A DNA stretch of 64,000 nt from Acinetobacter vivianii (GTDB lineage: Bacteria; Pseudomonadota; Gammaproteobacteria; Pseudomonadales; Moraxellaceae): positions 248,001 through 312,000 of the forward strand of contig NZ_BMDR01000003.1 of assembly GCF_014635885.1 (NCBI RefSeq), written 5' to 3'. This document shows positions 1 through 8,366 of the stretch, piece by piece (within the stretch, counting starts at the first letter, position 1; each line of letters opens with the position of its first letter). A program made the position numbers and the translations under genes. The notes beneath the pieces are model-generated. The model saw only the letters and a list, made by a program, of their open reading frames with translations. It ran no database searches and had not been told where the DNA came from.

Positions 1-1270
1 ATTTAACGGCTGAACGATGTCCAAAACCTGCGCGTCTAAAGAAAGAAGGTACTGTATCTTTAGGTAGGGATAACGCGATCTTGGCTGAACCCACGTTTGA
101 CGATTTAATAATGACGCCAGATACAGTCAAAGCACCATAGTTATGCGTATCACGAATCGTATGCCAGCCTAAACGCATTGAACCCGGTGAAGTATTGACG
201 ATGGTATTTGGTGTGTATTTGCCACTTTCCAAAGCCGCTGCCACCGTAAACGGTTTCATGGTCGAACCCGGCTCAAACATATCAATCGCACCGCGGTTAC
301 GCATTGCATCTTTGTTGTTGAGACCATTTTTGTCATTCGGGTTATAAGATGGCCAACTGGTCATCGCCAGAATTTCACCGGTTTTAACATCGACCGCAAT
401 CGCTGTTGCTGAACGTGCATTGTTGGCAACACCAGCTGCCGTAAGCTCGCGATACATGATGTATTGCAAACGCGAGTCGATACTGAGCGTGATATTTTCG
501 CCAGACTCAACTTCTTTAATGACTTCAGAAACTTTAAGACGATTCCCTTTTTTATCACGAATGATTTTTTGCTCACCATCGACACCAGAAAGCTGTTTAT
601 TCAACTGCATTTCCAGACCTTCAATCCCCACCCCTTCACTATTGGTCAAACCAATAATCTGTGCATTCGGTTGAGGTTGAGGATAGTAACGCTTATAACT
701 TTTTTCGGCATAAACACCCTGAAAGTTACGCTTAATAATCAGGTCAGCTTGCTGTGGTGGAATTTCTTTTTGTAAAACCAGATAACGTGAACGTGGGCGT
801 GCCTGCATTTGTTTCTTTAAATCGGCACGATCAACACCAACAACATCTGCCAGTTCGTCCAGATTCAGGTTTTTATCTGGCAATTGACGCTTTAATTTAC
901 GGTTATTCGGGTCTTTTTTTAGTTCAGCAGTAATTTCATCAAACTGCTGTTTGGTTTCCCAATAATCTCGTGGGTCGATCACGATTTTCATGATCGGGGT
1001 ACTAATCGCCAAAGGCACACCGTGGCGGTCACTGATCACCCCACGCATCGCCTCAAGACGTTCGGTACGCAAAATATTGGCATTGGCTTTATTTTGTAAA
1101 AAGTCTTTATTGACCACTTGAACATAGAATGCACGTGCAACCAACACGACAAAGCAAAGTAGTACCGTGCCCCAAAGCAAATAAAATCGCCACATGTCCA
1201 AAGCAAGTGTTGGTCTTTCAGAAATCGACTGCTGTTTTTTTCGTATTGGTTTGCTTCTCTTATCTGCCAT
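1..1270 (-). CDS. ftsI: Peptidoglycan D,D-transpeptidase FtsI (PBP3), 3' end missing
   Basis: Septal class B penicillin-binding protein, which crosslinks peptidoglycan at the division site. The reading frame is open from ATG at 1270 to the left edge, giving about 423 residues; the C-terminal part with the KTG motif lies outside. Seen: a basic cytoplasmic N-terminus, one membrane segment (around residues 28-48, LLWGTVLLCFVVLVARAF), the PBP dimerisation region, the active-site serine motif EPGSTMKPF (around residue 335) and an SSN motif (KSSNVG, around residue 380). It starts 10 bases after the ftsL stop, so it is translated from the same rsmH-ftsL-ftsI transcript. The family assignment is secure because of the motifs and the ftsL/rsmH neighbours. 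Confidence 0.96.
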   Translation of the reverse strand, partial: MADKRSKPIRKKQQSISERPTLALDMWRFYLLWGTVLLCFVVLVARAFYVQVVNKDFLQNKANANILRTERLEAMRGVISDRHGVPLAISTPIMKIVIDPRDYWETKQQFDEITAELKKDPNNRKLKRQLPDKNLNLDELADVVGVDRADLKKQMQARPRSRYLVLQKEIPPQQADLIIKRNFQGVYAEKSYKRYYPQPQPNAQIIGLTNSEGVGIEGLEMQLNKQLSGVDGEQKIIRDKKGNRLKVSEVIKEVESGENITLSIDSRLQYIMYRELTAAGVANNARSATAIAVDVKTGEILAMTSWPSYNPNDKNGLNNKDAMRNRGAIDMFEPGSTMKPFTVAAALESGKYTPNTIVNTSPGSMRLGWHTIRDTHNYGALTVSGVIIKSSNVGSAKIALSLPKDTVPSFFRRAGFGHRSAVK

Positions 1271-1280
1271 ACAGCATGCC

Positions 1281-1619
1281 TTATTTATCTTGCTTTGAAG
1301 TCATAGGTAAAGAAATCACTACAGTTTGCGTAGCGGGTGGTGAGAACATACGGAGTTGTGTCACTGCCCGAGAACCAATCTGGGCAGTCGCACCAAAGGT
1401 TTGTTGCTCAATCAGCAAACGCCCCCACTCTGCATTCAGATCATCTCTTTCACGCATATAAGCGCTCAAGTCACGATAATCATGACGATATTCAAAGACT
1501 TGAAACACCACCATCATTGCACTGGTAAATATCAATGCAACGAGCACAGCGTAAACAACAACTTTTTTCAGTCCCTTTTTGCTGCTTGGTAAAACGTCGT
1601 CATCATTCTTGTTGTTCAT
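1281..1619 (-). CDS. ftsL: Cell division protein FtsL
   Basis: Small bitopic membrane protein of the divisome that works with FtsB and FtsQ to activate FtsWI. The 112 residues show a charged cytoplasmic N-terminus (about 20 residues), one transmembrane helix (VVVYAVLVALIFTSAMMVV, about residues 19-38) and a periplasmic heptad-like region with the conserved feature of a polar, charged stretch ending in E-W-G-R-L-L-I-E-Q. FtsL proteins are poorly conserved, so position does much of the work: it lies two bases after the rsmH stop and just before ftsI, the standard order of the dcw cluster. Confidence 0.93.
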   Translation of the reverse strand: MNNKNDDDVLPSSKKGLKKVVVYAVLVALIFTSAMMVVFQVFEYRHDYRDLSAYMRERDDLNAEWGRLLIEQQTFGATAQIGSRAVTQLRMFSPPATQTVVISLPMTSKQDK

Positions 1620-1621
1620 TC

Positions 1622-2542
1622 TCAGCCTTTTTGCTCTAAACGCTCAGCCACACGTAGCCACGCACTACGCGAACGAGGATTTGCTTTTACTTCTGCTTCA
1701 CTCGCACGAGTACGAGAAACTTTCTTTAAACGTCGAGTATCAACCTGTGCTTGAGGCATGCCCCAACCAGAATCTTCAGCCAAACTCGATTCTTTTTGAA
1801 TAAATTGTTTGATTAAACGGTCTTCTAGCGAATGAAAGCTAATCACGGCCAGTTGTGCGGTTGGTTTTAACAAGGCAACCGCTTGCGGCAAGAATGTCTC
1901 GATATCGTCGAGTTCTTTGTTAATTGCAATACGAATGGCCTGAAAAGTCCGCGTTGCCGGATGCTTATGCTTTTCCCATTTTGGATGTGCTGTTTTAACC
2001 ACTTCTGCCAGTTGAGCTGTTGTTGTCATTTCGCCTGCCAGTTTAATGGCTTTGGCAATGCGGCGGCTATAACGTTCTTCACCATATTGGTAAATAATGT
2101 TTGCGAGTTTTTCTTCTTCGATATCCAGCAGCCATTCTGCAGCGGTTGGGCCTTGCGAATTGTCCATACGCATATCCAGTGGGCCGTTTTGCATAAAACT
2201 GAAACCACGTTCGGCTTGGTCAAGCTGCGGTGATGACACCCCCAAGTCAGCCATAATGCCGTCGACTTCGGTAATACCAATATGAGCGAGTTCAGCCTGA
2301 ATATCTGCGAAGCTGGCATGAATAATTTTAAAACGCGGATCTTCTTGTTCTAATTGTGCTGCAACTTCAAGAGCTTGAGGATCTTTATCAAAAGCATAAA
2401 CACGTGCATTTTGATCAAGTTTTGACAATAAAAGCTTGGTATGTCCCCCACGACCAAAGGTCGCATCGACAAAAATACCAGTATCGCGGCCTGCCAATAC
2501 GCCATCAACGGTTTCATGAAGTAAGACAGAAATATGCGACAT
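1622..2542 (-). CDS. rsmH: 16S rRNA (cytosine1402-N4)-methyltransferase
   Basis: Methylates N4 of C1402 in 16S rRNA, tuning decoding at the P site. The 306 residues have the family's usual length, the N-terminal HxSVLLHE start signature (SHISVLLHETV), the SAM-binding loop DATFGRGGH (about residues 26-34), the motif MADLGVSSPQLD and the C-terminal ISFHSLEDRLIKQF. It is the first gene of the cell-division cluster here: the upstream gene is a terminated sulfate-binding protein gene, and no mraZ is present where many bacteria have it. Transcription probably starts in 2543-2676. Confidence 0.96.
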   Translation of the reverse strand: MSHISVLLHETVDGVLAGRDTGIFVDATFGRGGHTKLLLSKLDQNARVYAFDKDPQALEVAAQLEQEDPRFKIIHASFADIQAELAHIGITEVDGIMADLGVSSPQLDQAERGFSFMQNGPLDMRMDNSQGPTAAEWLLDIEEEKLANIIYQYGEERYSRRIAKAIKLAGEMTTTAQLAEVVKTAHPKWEKHKHPATRTFQAIRIAINKELDDIETFLPQAVALLKPTAQLAVISFHSLEDRLIKQFIQKESSLAEDSGWGMPQAQVDTRRLKKVSRTRASEAEVKANPRSRSAWLRVAERLEQKG

Positions 2543-2676
2543 AAGAATTGGATCAACAGCTGAAAATGTAACTGCACATTATCACCTTGTTTTACGCCAG
2601 CACCAAACGACTTTTTGTAGAGAATTCTTAACTTTTCATAGATAAAACCGTTTTCTTGTCATTTTTCATGCAATAA

Positions 2677-2705
2677 AAAAGCAAACACCTTCAGTATTTG
2701 CTTTT
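2677..2705 (-). terminator. Rho-independent terminator after sbp
   Basis: Inverted repeat AAAAGCAAA (2677-2685) and TTTGCTTTT (2697-2705) with an 11-base loop, followed on the minus strand by a run of T. It sits 35 bases after the sbp stop and separates sbp from rsmH. Confidence 0.8.
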
Positions 2706-2739
2706 CAATCTTTTATGTTGATCTGAATGAAGATTAAAT

Positions 2740-3735
2740 TTATGGTTTTTCTGCATAAATCTGATCAAAAATCGCACCATTTACAAAATGTGTTTTTTGC
2801 GCTTTTGCCCAACCACCAAATACATCATTTATATTGAATAATTTAATCTTTGGAAATTGTTTTACGTATTTTGCCGCAACCTGAGGATTACGAGGACGGA
2901 AATAATGTTTTGCCGCCAACTCCTGCCCTAAAGGTGAGTAAAGGAAATTTAAATACCCTCGCGCCAATTGACGGTTGCCATTCTTATCTACCGTTTTATC
3001 CACGATAGCTACAGAAGGCTCTGCCAGAATGGAAATTGAAGGATAAACGATTTCAAATTTATCTTTGCCTAAACCTTGTGTTGCCAATAAAGCTTCATTT
3101 TCCCAAGACAATAACACGTCGCCAATCCCACGCTCAGCAAATGTCGTGAGAGAACCGCGCGCACCTGAATCCAGAACTTTGACATTTTGATAAAGTTTTT
3201 TCACCAATTCCCGTGCTTTGGTATCATTACCGCCCGGCTGTTTCAAGGCATAGCCCCAAGCAGACAAATAGATCCAGCGAGGCGCACCACCTGTTTTCGG
3301 ATTTGGTGTAATGATCTCTACCCCATCTTTGGTTAAATCATTCCAGTCACGAATATTTTTAGGATTACCTTTACGTACCAGGAAAACTACGGTTGAAGTA
3401 TAAGGCGCAGAATTATCTTTAAACTGTTTTTGCCAGTCTTTACGGATTAAACCAGCATTGGCAATTTCATCAATGTCATTTGCCAGTGCTAAAGTCACCA
3501 CATCGGCTTGCAAGCCATCAATGACTGAGCGGGCTTGTTTACCTGAACCGCCATGAGACTGTTTAAAATCAACCTCCTGACCTGTTCTTTGTTTCCAGTA
3601 TTGACCAAAGGCCTGATTATATTCTTGATAAAATTCACGTGTAGGATCATAAGACACGTTTAAAAAAGTCGTTGCGGCTTGTGCCACCCCATTTAAACCC
3701 AAGGCCAACAATGCCGCTGCAATCACTGTTTTCAT
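2740..3735 (-). CDS. sbp: Periplasmic sulfate-binding protein of an ABC importer
   Basis: Captures sulfate in the periplasm and hands it to the CysTWA-type ABC importer for cysteine synthesis. The 331 residues begin with a clear Sec signal peptide (about residues 1-20, cleaved after VAQA), followed by the prokaryotic sulfate-binding signature [10 protein letters not shown], the motif [10 protein letters not shown] and later GGAPRW and DSGARGS, all typical of Sbp/CysP. The permease and ATPase genes are not adjacent; the gene has its own terminator and stands alone. Regulation by sulfur limitation is expected from the family, and a Fur-like box lies about 170 bases upstream. CysP (thiosulfate-binding) is the alternative within the same family. 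Confidence 0.93.
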   Translation of the reverse strand: MKTVIAAALLALGLNGVAQAATTFLNVSYDPTREFYQEYNQAFGQYWKQRTGQEVDFKQSHGGSGKQARSVIDGLQADVVTLALANDIDEIANAGLIRKDWQKQFKDNSAPYTSTVVFLVRKGNPKNIRDWNDLTKDGVEIITPNPKTGGAPRWIYLSAWGYALKQPGGNDTKARELVKKLYQNVKVLDSGARGSLTTFAERGIGDVLLSWENEALLATQGLGKDKFEIVYPSISILAEPSVAIVDKTVDKNGNRQLARGYLNFLYSPLGQELAAKHYFRPRNPQVAAKYVKQFPKIKLFNINDVFGGWAKAQKTHFVNGAIFDQIYAEKP

Positions 3736-4140
3736 TTATTGTTTATCCAGTCCACCCCATTTGTAACCACTATATTTATTTAAAAATAATTTACAATCAG
3801 TCGGTTATATCAATAAATTTATTACTTTGCAGTTTTTAAGCTAAGTTCAAAACCCACTGACTGGATTAAAAGTAGGCGGATGAGGACTTGTCCTTTAAAA
3901 TGAGAAAAATTATCATTCTCCACTTTTTCTACACATTTGCTTGCTAAATTGCGCTTGTATACAAAGTAGCCATATTGCTATAAATGTAGATAAGGATGTG
4001 TCAAATTTTAATATTTTTGTAAAAAGTGTGACGTAGTTCTACTTTTTTATTAAGATTTATGTTTAAATCGTATTATTAAAGCAATACTATAGTAGTTTGG
4101 TTAGTCTTGTAGACTCAAATTCAAGAGGGGAATGTTAGCG
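3736..4140. other. 405-base intergenic region with divergent promoters
   Basis: AT-rich spacer between the divergent sbp and the small exported protein gene. No coding frame is convincing. It holds a Fur-like inverted repeat at 3902-3920 and a short imperfect dyad (AGGACTTGTCCT) at about 3882-3893; promoters for both flanking genes must lie here. Confidence 0.6.
3902..3920. promoter_or_regulatory. Candidate Fur box
   Basis: GAGAAAAATTATCATTCTC matches 14 of 19 positions of the consensus Fur box GATAATGATAATCATTATC by direct comparison, including the whole ATCATT core. It lies between sbp and the small exported protein gene, about 165 bases from sbp and 220 from the other start, further than is usual for direct repression, so its role is unclear. 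Confidence 0.4.
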
Positions 4141-4446
4141 ATGCCAACATTAAAATTGAAGAAAACAGCATATATAAGCTTATTTTTGCTATGTTCTGTT
4201 CAAGCTGGACATGCAGCAGCAATTAAAGAAAGCAATAACATAAAAACGCTTGATAAATCATCTTCAAGCTTGATCGTCAAAGCACTTGATCAGCAAAAAC
4301 GTAATACAACGATGCTGCCTTCAACTGATGACGAATTAAAAATGTTAAATACGATTCGTACTACACCAACGCAGACTTTTTTCGCCAGTCAACATGAGCG
4401 TTTTTCACGTTTCGTTCAAACCATATTCCAGCCACATACCTCATAA
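4141..4446 (+). CDS. Small exported protein of unknown function
   Basis: A 101-residue protein with a good Sec signal peptide (basic start, hydrophobic ISLFLLCSVQA, likely cleavage after GHAA around residue 26) and a polar, Ser/Thr/Lys/Gln-rich mature part without cysteines or recognisable domain. I chose the ATG at 4141 because AGAGGGG lies 10 bases before it; the in-frame ATG at 4132 would touch that ribosome-binding site. It is monocistronic, with a strong terminator at 4480. Probably a periplasmic or secreted protein restricted to Acinetobacter; no function can be read from the sequence. Confidence 0.7.
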   Translation: MPTLKLKKTAYISLFLLCSVQAGHAAAIKESNNIKTLDKSSSSLIVKALDQQKRNTTMLPSTDDELKMLNTIRTTPTQTFFASQHERFSRFVQTIFQPHTS

Positions 4447-4479
4447 TTTTTAAATATGTGCCCCTCACATGTTTAAATG

Positions 4480-4510
4480 AAGCCTAGTCATGTTGTGACT
4501 AGGCTTTTTC
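4480..4510 (+). terminator. Rho-independent terminator
   Basis: Perfect 11-bp stem AAGCCTAGTCA (4480-4490) / TGACTAGGCTT (4496-4506) with loop TGTTG and a T run. It ends the small exported protein transcript just before gltX. A -10-like TATAAT (4513-4518) follows, presumably part of the gltX promoter, although no good -35 is visible. Confidence 0.88.
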
Positions 4511-4550
4511 GTTATAATAGTTTCAATTTTAATTTAATCTCCGATAATTT

Positions 4551-6059
4551 ATGAAAGTCCGTACCCGTATTGCCCCTTCTCCTACAGGTTTTCCACATGT
4601 AGGTACCGCTTATATCGCATTATTTAATCTATGTTTTGCCAAGCAGCATGGTGGCGAATTTATTTTACGTATTGAAGATACGGACCAACTTCGCTCAACA
4701 CCAGAATCTGAAAAAATGATTCTGGATTCTTTGCGCTGGTTGGGTCTGAACTGGTCTGAAGGCCCAGATGTGGGTGGCCCGCATGCACCTTACCGCCAGT
4801 CAGAACGTATGGGAATTTATAAGCAATATGCGCTTGAGCTGGTAGAAAAAGGCCATGCATTTTATTGTTTCGCAACAGCAGAAGAATTAGATCAAATGCG
4901 TGCAGAACAACAGGCACGTGGCGAAACACCTAAATATGACGGTCGCGGTTTAAAATTATCAGAAGAAGAAGTGCAACGCCGTCTTGCTGCGGGTGAACCT
5001 CATGTCATCCGTATGAAAGTACCTGAAGAAGGTATTTGCAAAATCAATGATTTACTCCGTGGTGAAGTCGAAATTCCATGGGCACAAGTCGACATGCAAG
5101 TGCTATTAAAAACAGATGGCTTACCAACGTATCACCTTGCGAACGTGGTAGATGACCATTTAATGGAAATCACTCATGTCTTACGTGGTGAAGAATGGTT
5201 ACCGTCTGCGCCTAAGCATCAGTTGCTTTACCAATATTTTGGTTGGGACATGCCAACACTGTGCCATATGCCATTGTTGCGTAATCCAGATAAATCAAAA
5301 CTGTCTAAACGTAAAAATCCAACCTCAATCAACTACTATCGTGACATCGGTGTATTGCCAGAAGCCTTGTTGAACTATTTAGGTCGTATGGGCTGGTCAA
5401 TGCCGGATGAGCGCGAAATCTTTACATTACAGGACATGATTGAGAATTTTGACGTGCAACGTGTTTCTCTTGGTGGTCCAATCTTTGATGTTGAAAAACT
5501 TAACTGGCTGAATGGTCAGTGGATTAAAGGCCTGACACCAGGACAACTTTTAGACCGTTTATTGACATGGAAGAGCGACCGTCAAACACTTGAAGATATT
5601 GCAGCTGCCATTCAGCCGCGTATCAACCTACTCTCTGAAGCAGTGAACTGGGCAGGTTTCTATTTCAACCATATGCCACAAATCAGCAAAGAACAGTTCG
5701 AAAGCAAAAAACTGACGGAAGAACAGGTTCGTCAAAGCCTACAGTTTGCGATCTGGCGTTTAGAAAGCCAATTCACTTGGAATAATGACACGGTCAGCCA
5801 GACACTGATGGATCTTGCCAATCAGATGGAAGTTAAACTACGTGACTTCATGCCTGCATTCTTTATCGCCATTGCCGGTTCAACCAGTTCAACGCCTGTG
5901 ATGCAAGCTATGGTTACACTTGGCCCTGATTTGACCTTTGCCCGTTTACGTCACGCACTTGAAATTGTGGGCGCACCGAGCAAGAAAGAACTGAAAGCTT
6001 GGGAAAAGTTAAATGAATCACTAAAATTGCCGAAAAATGATGCAAATAGTGAGACTTAA
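4551..6059 (+). CDS. gltX: Glutamate--tRNA ligase
   Basis: Charges tRNA-Glu with glutamate using ATP. At 502 residues it has the usual bacterial GluRS length. The class I signatures are present: the HIGH-type motif as HVGT in [14 protein letters not shown] (residues 8-21) and the KMSKS-type loop as KLSKRK (around residue 250), followed by the anticodon-binding helical domain. It lies directly upstream of a tRNA-Ala/tRNA-Glu transcription unit, so the enzyme and its substrate RNA are neighbours. The start has a weak ribosome-binding site but the N-terminus matches the family exactly. Confidence 0.97.
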   Translation: MKVRTRIAPSPTGFPHVGTAYIALFNLCFAKQHGGEFILRIEDTDQLRSTPESEKMILDSLRWLGLNWSEGPDVGGPHAPYRQSERMGIYKQYALELVEKGHAFYCFATAEELDQMRAEQQARGETPKYDGRGLKLSEEEVQRRLAAGEPHVIRMKVPEEGICKINDLLRGEVEIPWAQVDMQVLLKTDGLPTYHLANVVDDHLMEITHVLRGEEWLPSAPKHQLLYQYFGWDMPTLCHMPLLRNPDKSKLSKRKNPTSINYYRDIGVLPEALLNYLGRMGWSMPDEREIFTLQDMIENFDVQRVSLGGPIFDVEKLNWLNGQWIKGLTPGQLLDRLLTWKSDRQTLEDIAAAIQPRINLLSEAVNWAGFYFNHMPQISKEQFESKKLTEEQVRQSLQFAIWRLESQFTWNNDTVSQTLMDLANQMEVKLRDFMPAFFIAIAGSTSSTPVMQAMVTLGPDLTFARLRHALEIVGAPSKKELKAWEKLNESLKLPKNDANSET

Positions 6060-6072
6060 TTCAGTTTAATGA

Positions 6073-6101
6073 TTGACGTGTGGGCGCATTCCCCCTAATA
6101 T
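6073..6101 (+). promoter_or_regulatory. Sigma-70 promoter of the tRNA-Ala/tRNA-Glu unit
   Basis: TTGACG (6073-6078), a 17-base spacer and TAATAT (6096-6101), ending 16 bases before the tRNA-Ala gene. The near-consensus boxes and ideal spacing show the tRNAs have their own strong promoter rather than depending on gltX. A GC-rich discriminator-like stretch (GCGCTC) follows. Confidence 0.85.
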
Positions 6102-6117
6102 TGCGCTCACACATTCT

Positions 6118-6193
6118 GGGGTCATAGCTCAGTTGGTAGAGCGCTACAATGGCATTGTAGAGGTCAGCAGTTCGATCCTGCTTGGCTCCACCA
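6118..6193 (+). tRNA. tRNA-Ala (anticodon GGC)
   Basis: 76 bases including encoded CCA. The acceptor stem GGGGTCA/TGGCTCC has the G3-U70 wobble pair that is the alanine identity element; D arm GCTC/GAGC; anticodon stem CTACA/TGTAG with loop ATGGCAT, anticodon GGC; T arm with TTCGATC. It reads GCC and GCT codons. First of a two-tRNA unit; an 8-bp hairpin (TCGTTTCG/CGAAACGA, 6194-6214) fills the start of the spacer to tRNA-Glu and may guide processing. Confidence 0.97.
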
Positions 6194-6256
6194 TCGTTTC
6201 GAAATACGAAACGAAAGCAAGAGTTATGCTCAAGTCATCCGTGTGTTGCCTCATCT

Positions 6257-6332
6257 GTCCCTATCGTCTAGAGGCCTAGGACATCGCCCTTTCACGGCGG
6301 TAACCGGGGTTCGAATCCCCGTAGGGACGCCA
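6257..6332 (+). tRNA. tRNA-Glu (anticodon TTC), copy 1
   Basis: 76 bases including CCA, acceptor GTCCCTA/TAGGGAC, anticodon loop CTTTCAC with anticodon TTC, T arm CCGGG-TTCGAAT-CCCCG type. It follows tRNA-Ala by 63 bases without an obvious own promoter, so both are probably one transcript. Identical to copies 2 and 3. Confidence 0.97.
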
Positions 6333-6443
6333 TATTCTATACTCTAATAATTATATTTTTCTCACAATCTTGCCTCAAGCAGATTGCACATTTTCGAATT
6401 TTACATAAAATAGCCGCTTCTCTATGCTTGGACAAATTGTCGT

Positions 6444-7850
6444 ATGCAATCTTCCAACTCAAATGCGAATTCAGAACCAAAAACGCTAAAGCGTGCCATG
6501 AGCACTCGCCATTTAGTCATGCTTTCTTTAGGTGGCGCGATTGGTACAGGCTTGTTTTTAGGTTCTGGTGAAGTTATCGCTCAAACTGGACCTGTGGGTG
6601 CAATTATTGCCTATATCCTAGGCGGTCTGATTGCCTATATGGTCATGCTCTGTTTAGGTGAACTTGCAGTACATATGCCTGTTGCTGGATCTTTTGGTGC
6701 ATACGCTCAAAAATATATTGGTCCAGGCACAGGTTACATGGTTTCGTGGGTTTACTGGCTCACATGGACAGCAACTTTAGGTACAGAATTTACCGCTGCT
6801 GCCCTACTGATGCAGGAATGGTTTCCACATATTTCCATGTGGATCTGGACCATTATTTTTGCCGTCACGATCTTGGGGCTAAATTTAACCTCAACCCGTA
6901 TGTTTGCCGAGTCCGAGTTCTGGCTCGCCTTGGTCAAAGTGGTCACGGTTATTGCCTTTATTATCCTCGGTTTGTTGGCAATTTTTGGTCTGATTCCATT
7001 TCATGGCTATGAATCAGCCCCACTATTCCACAACCTGACTGCACATGGCTGGTTCCCGCAAGGTTTAATTCCAATTTTCACCACCATGCTGATCGTTAAC
7101 TTTGCCTTCTCAGGCACAGAGTTAATTGGTGTTGCTGCCGGTGAAACCAAGGATCCTGCTGAAAATGTGCCAAAAGCAATCAATGCAGCCATCTGGCGTT
7201 TATTGATTTTCTTTGTGGGTACCATCATTGTAATCAGCGCACTTCTTCCTTTCCAGGTTGCTGGCTTAGGTGGTGAAGGTGTGAGTAGCAGTCCGTTCGT
7301 TACGGTGTTTAATTATATTGGTATTCCTTATGCTGATGACATTATCCGCTTTGTAATTATCACAGCGCTTCTTTCTGCTGCCAACTCGGGTCTGTATGCT
7401 GCATCACGCATGATGTGGTCTTTATCCGATCAGCGCCAGTTGCCAAGTGTTTTCTCTCGATTGTCAAAGAGTGGTACGCCAATCATTGCACTGGTTGTCA
7501 CCATGTTTGGTGCAATTCCAGGTTTATTATCAGAACACTTTGCGCCTGAGACAATCTTCAAGAATTTACTCGGGGTTGCTGCATTCACTATGGTGATTGT
7601 GTGGATGAGTATCTGCTGGAGTCAATTTAACTTTAGACGCCAATGGTACAAGGCAGGACATACCGCAAAAGACTTAAAATTTGCTGCGCCGCTTTACCCG
7701 ATTGTTCCGATCCTGGGTTTTATCTTCTGTTTCATTACAGGGCTAAGTATGGCAGCCGACCCTGAGATGCAAGCAGGCTTTATTGGTTGTTTGCTGTTTA
7801 TTGCAGCATGTTATTTGAGCCATTACATTTTCTATCGTAATCGCAAATAA
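6444..7850 (+). CDS. Amino-acid permease, APC superfamily (AAT family)
   Basis: Proton-coupled importer of an amino acid in the inner membrane. The 468 residues show about 12 transmembrane helices and the AAT-family signatures: MSTRHLVMLSLGGAIGTGLF near the N-terminus (unwound helix 1), CLGELAVHMPVAGSF, and FAFSGTELIGVAAGET. The closest remembered relatives are RocE/MmuP-like permeases (arginine/ornithine or S-methylmethionine), so the substrate cannot be fixed. It stands between tRNA-Glu copy 1 and copies 2-3, with its own hairpin terminator downstream. Specificity is a guess; the family is certain. Confidence 0.88.
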   Translation: MQSSNSNANSEPKTLKRAMSTRHLVMLSLGGAIGTGLFLGSGEVIAQTGPVGAIIAYILGGLIAYMVMLCLGELAVHMPVAGSFGAYAQKYIGPGTGYMVSWVYWLTWTATLGTEFTAAALLMQEWFPHISMWIWTIIFAVTILGLNLTSTRMFAESEFWLALVKVVTVIAFIILGLLAIFGLIPFHGYESAPLFHNLTAHGWFPQGLIPIFTTMLIVNFAFSGTELIGVAAGETKDPAENVPKAINAAIWRLLIFFVGTIIVISALLPFQVAGLGGEGVSSSPFVTVFNYIGIPYADDIIRFVIITALLSAANSGLYAASRMMWSLSDQRQLPSVFSRLSKSGTPIIALVVTMFGAIPGLLSEHFAPETIFKNLLGVAAFTMVIVWMSICWSQFNFRRQWYKAGHTAKDLKFAAPLYPIVPILGFIFCFITGLSMAADPEMQAGFIGCLLFIAACYLSHYIFYRNRK

Positions 7851-7861
7851 TCAGATCTCAT

Positions 7862-7889
7862 AGAAAATGCAGCTCAGGCTGCATTTTCT
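7862..7889 (+). terminator. Hairpin terminator after the permease gene
   Basis: Perfect 12-bp stem AGAAAATGCAGC (7862-7873) / GCTGCATTTTCT (7878-7889) with loop TCAG, 11 bases after the permease stop. The T-rich arm serves as the U tract. Confidence 0.8.
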
Positions 7890-8016
7890 ATGTCTAAGGA
7901 AAAACTCTATTTTTCATATTTTTGAGCTTAACTGCTTATTTTTGATTATTTATTCCTCGATATGTTTTATTTTTAAACACTTGTTTGGTTTTTTTAATTT
8001 TTCTTGAGAAAAGTGT

Positions 8017-8045
8017 TTGACACCCCACCCAATTCAACCTAATAT
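8017..8045 (+). promoter_or_regulatory. Sigma-70 promoter of tRNA-Glu copies 2 and 3
   Basis: Consensus -35 TTGACA (8017-8022), 17-base spacer, TAATAT (8040-8045), 17 bases upstream of tRNA-Glu copy 2. The arrangement mirrors the promoter at 6073-6101. Confidence 0.9.
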
Positions 8046-8062
8046 ACGCCCACCTCTGAAAC

Positions 8063-8138
8063 GTCCCTATCGTCTAGAGGCCTAGGACATCGCCCTTTCA
8101 CGGCGGTAACCGGGGTTCGAATCCCCGTAGGGACGCCA
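8063..8138 (+). tRNA. tRNA-Glu (anticodon TTC), copy 2
   Basis: Identical 76-base sequence to copy 1, with encoded CCA. First gene of a two-tRNA transcript driven from 8017-8045. Confidence 0.97.
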
Positions 8139-8234
8139 CTAAATTCGAGGAAAGGCAAAGATAAATCATCTTGCTGAGAATTTAGGCTTACAAGAGATAT
8201 GTTTCATATTCTGTAAGTAAATCTCCTCCGATAA

Positions 8235-8310
8235 GTCCCTATCGTCTAGAGGCCTAGGACATCGCCCTTTCACGGCGGTAACCGGGGTTCGAATCCCCGT
8301 AGGGACGCCA
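8235..8310 (+). tRNA. tRNA-Glu (anticodon TTC), copy 3
   Basis: Third identical copy, 96 bases after copy 2. No separate promoter is seen in the spacer, and a terminator follows 8 bases downstream, so copies 2 and 3 are cotranscribed. Confidence 0.97.
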
Positions 8311-8317
8311 AATTCTA

Positions 8318-8350
8318 AAAAGCCACTGCATTGACAGTGGCTTTTTTCTT
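8318..8350 (+). terminator. Rho-independent terminator of the tRNA-Glu unit
   Basis: Stem AAAAGCCACTG (8318-8328) / CAGTGGCTTTT (8335-8345), loop CATTGA, followed by T. It can also serve the convergent gene whose stop is at 8367. Confidence 0.9.
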
Positions 8351-8366
8351 TTCTACTTTTGCTTTC

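Noticed and set aside
6365..6386. Possible terminator after tRNA-Glu copy 1
   Set aside because: CAATCT/AGATTG stem has a bulge and no proper T run; too weak to call.
6118..8310. Identical tRNA-Glu copies as attachment sites of an integrative element
   Set aside because: The segment between them has only a permease gene and tRNA promoter; no integrase and no partial tRNA 3' repeat is seen.
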